NCBI GenBank assembly: GCA_937906795.1
Contig: CALCUQ010000011.1
Span: 1-6,345 of the forward strand
DNA length: 6,345 bases
Source: an uncultured Bacteroidales bacterium
GTDB taxonomy: Bacteria > Bacteroidota > Bacteroidia > Bacteroidales > UBA932
Reading direction: 5' to 3'
A model generated the notes under the pieces. The model did no database searches, was not told the origin of the DNA, and was given only the letters and a program-made list of their open reading frames with translations. The stretch's first letter is position 1; each line of letters begins with the position of its first letter. This document shows, in pieces, positions 5,794 to 6,345 of this stretch. The position numbers were made by a program, and so were the translations under genes.

Positions 5794-6345
5794 TCAGTTA
5801 AAAAATATAGAGGCGATTTCGCCCAATAATATATTTGAAAAATATGCTTGCAATCCTAATGGGTTGCAGGCTTTTTTTTCGCAGGTATCAATGCTCAGCA
5901 GAGCTTGTTGAATCTCTTTTGGTGAGTGTTTCACTCCAATCATTCGAGAGCAGAACTCCTGGGTTGGTTTTGTAAAGAAATAATCTCCCATTATATTGAG
6001 TTGTACTATAACTCCATCTTTTACATTCATCCCAATTTCAATAAGACCACCATTGAACTTTGCGGTTTTATAAAACTCATATTTGGGAGAATTGCCAAAA
6101 TTCCATTGATAGGTCGAATATTTTTCTTTGCACAATGTATCAATTGCAGCAATGTCATCGGGAGTATAAGTGTAGGTGGTTATATTGCTGAATTTGTTGC
6201 ATATAAATTCTTTAAGATATACTTTAAATTCATCAATATTCATTGGGGAACTTAAATGGCTGCTTATATTTGTCACTCTGCTTCTGTTGGATTGTACAGA
6301 TTTTCCTATAAATTTTTCCGGCCTGGATTTTAATGCTCCGTGCAG
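5794..6345 (-). CDS. lplA: lipoate-protein ligase A, C-terminal part (cut by right edge)
   Basis: LplA activates free lipoate with ATP and attaches it to lysines of the E2 subunits of 2-oxo-acid dehydrogenases and of GcvH. The window holds 183 residues up to the TGA at 5794-5796. The frame is open through to the edge, so the GTG at 6276 is an internal Val codon, not a start. The segment near the edge, LHGALKSRPEKFIGKSVQSN then RSRVTNI, matches the end of the LplA catalytic domain, with the conserved K-S-V-x-S-x-R-x-R-V-T-N-I stretch. The rest (about 100 residues from GLIEIGMNVKDGVIVQLNI on) matches the small C-terminal accessory domain of the family. The catalytic Lys and the lipoyl-AMP binding loop lie outside the window. 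The gene converges on hpf, and its 3' end contains the plus-strand terminator of hpf. An operon link with leu or rpsU is not indicated. Confidence 0.88.
   Translation of the reverse strand: MHGALKSRPEKFIGKSVQSNRSRVTNISSHLSSPMNIDEFKVYLKEFICNKFSNITTYTYTPDDIAAIDTLCKEKYSTYQWNFGNSPKYEFYKTAKFNGGLIEIGMNVKDGVIVQLNIMGDYFFTKPTQEFCSRMIGVKHSPKEIQQALLSIDTCEKKACNPLGLQAYFSNILLGEIASIFFN
5846..5879 (+). terminator. hpf intrinsic terminator inside lplA coding sequence
   Basis: GCTTGCAATCC (5846-5856) pairs with GGGTTGCAGGC (5861-5871) over 11 bp with two G-U pairs and a TAAT loop, followed by eight T (5872-5879). It lies 56 nt after the hpf stop and points in the hpf direction. The same bases encode lplA residues KKACNPLGLQA on the other strand, so the sequence serves both roles. 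Confidence 0.82.

Noticed and set aside
5800..5822. Minus-strand hairpin GGCGAAATCGCC with a T-rich tract as lplA terminator
   Set aside because: The stem is only about 5 bp, and termination there would fall before the lplA stop codon at 5794-5796.
6274..6276. GTG as the start of a separate 160-residue gene
   Set aside because: The frame is open to the window edge, and the upstream residues (KSVQSNRSR before VTNI) belong to LplA, so the GTG is internal.
5791..6345. tRNA cluster expected after hpf in many Bacteroidales
   Set aside because: No cloverleaf or tRNA-like T-arm sequence is seen; the region is occupied by lplA.

Overview
This AT-rich window reads as the chromosome of a member of the Bacteroidetes (Bacteroidota), probably order Bacteroidales. 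The conserved gene order rpsU - xer recombinase - short hpf, the protein sequences, the near absence of Shine-Dalgarno (SD) sequences, and two promoters of the Bacteroidetes type (-33 TTTG, 19 nt, -7 TAnnTTTG) all point that way. Genus cannot be fixed from this sequence.

Left part (1-4149, minus strand): a leucine operon in the order leuL (leader peptide) - leuA - leuC - leuD - leuB, with leuB running off the left edge. The structural genes are packed with 1-2 nt gaps (TAA-A-ATG is used at both leuA/leuC and leuC/leuD). Together they encode 2-isopropylmalate synthase, the two subunits of isopropylmalate isomerase, and 3-isopropylmalate dehydrogenase, which is the complete route from 2-ketoisovalerate to 2-ketoisocaproate. 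The leuD frame is broken by an extra A in a seven-A run; removing one A restores a normal 188-residue protein that ends 2 nt before leuB. Upstream of leuA is a leader not evident from gene calling. It has a consensus promoter, a 28-codon ORF with five consecutive leucine codons (8 Leu in total), and a GC-containing hairpin followed by a U-rich tract. This is the layout of a translational attenuator controlled by leucyl-tRNA supply.

Middle (4150-4592, plus strand): a divergent consensus promoter drives rpsU (ribosomal protein bS21). rpsU carries a ten-base match to the anti-SD complement, which is exceptional in a phylum whose ribosomes hide the anti-SD. A 13-bp perfect terminator hairpin follows. 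The bS21 tail is unusual, with Cys at residue 54.

Right part (4593-5790, plus strand): the housekeeping Xer tyrosine recombinase and the short hibernation-promoting factor (hpf), 1 nt apart. The last codons of xer form a second strong SD for hpf. The hpf terminator lies inside the 3' end of the convergent lipoate-protein ligase gene (lplA, minus strand, cut by the right edge).

The most interesting signals are the leucine attenuator, the pair of strong SDs in front of two ribosome-associated protein genes (bS21 and HPF), the leuD frameshift, and a 14-nt sequence shared between the leu attenuator and the rpsU 3' region. Because those two transcripts run in opposite directions, the shared sequence makes them complementary.
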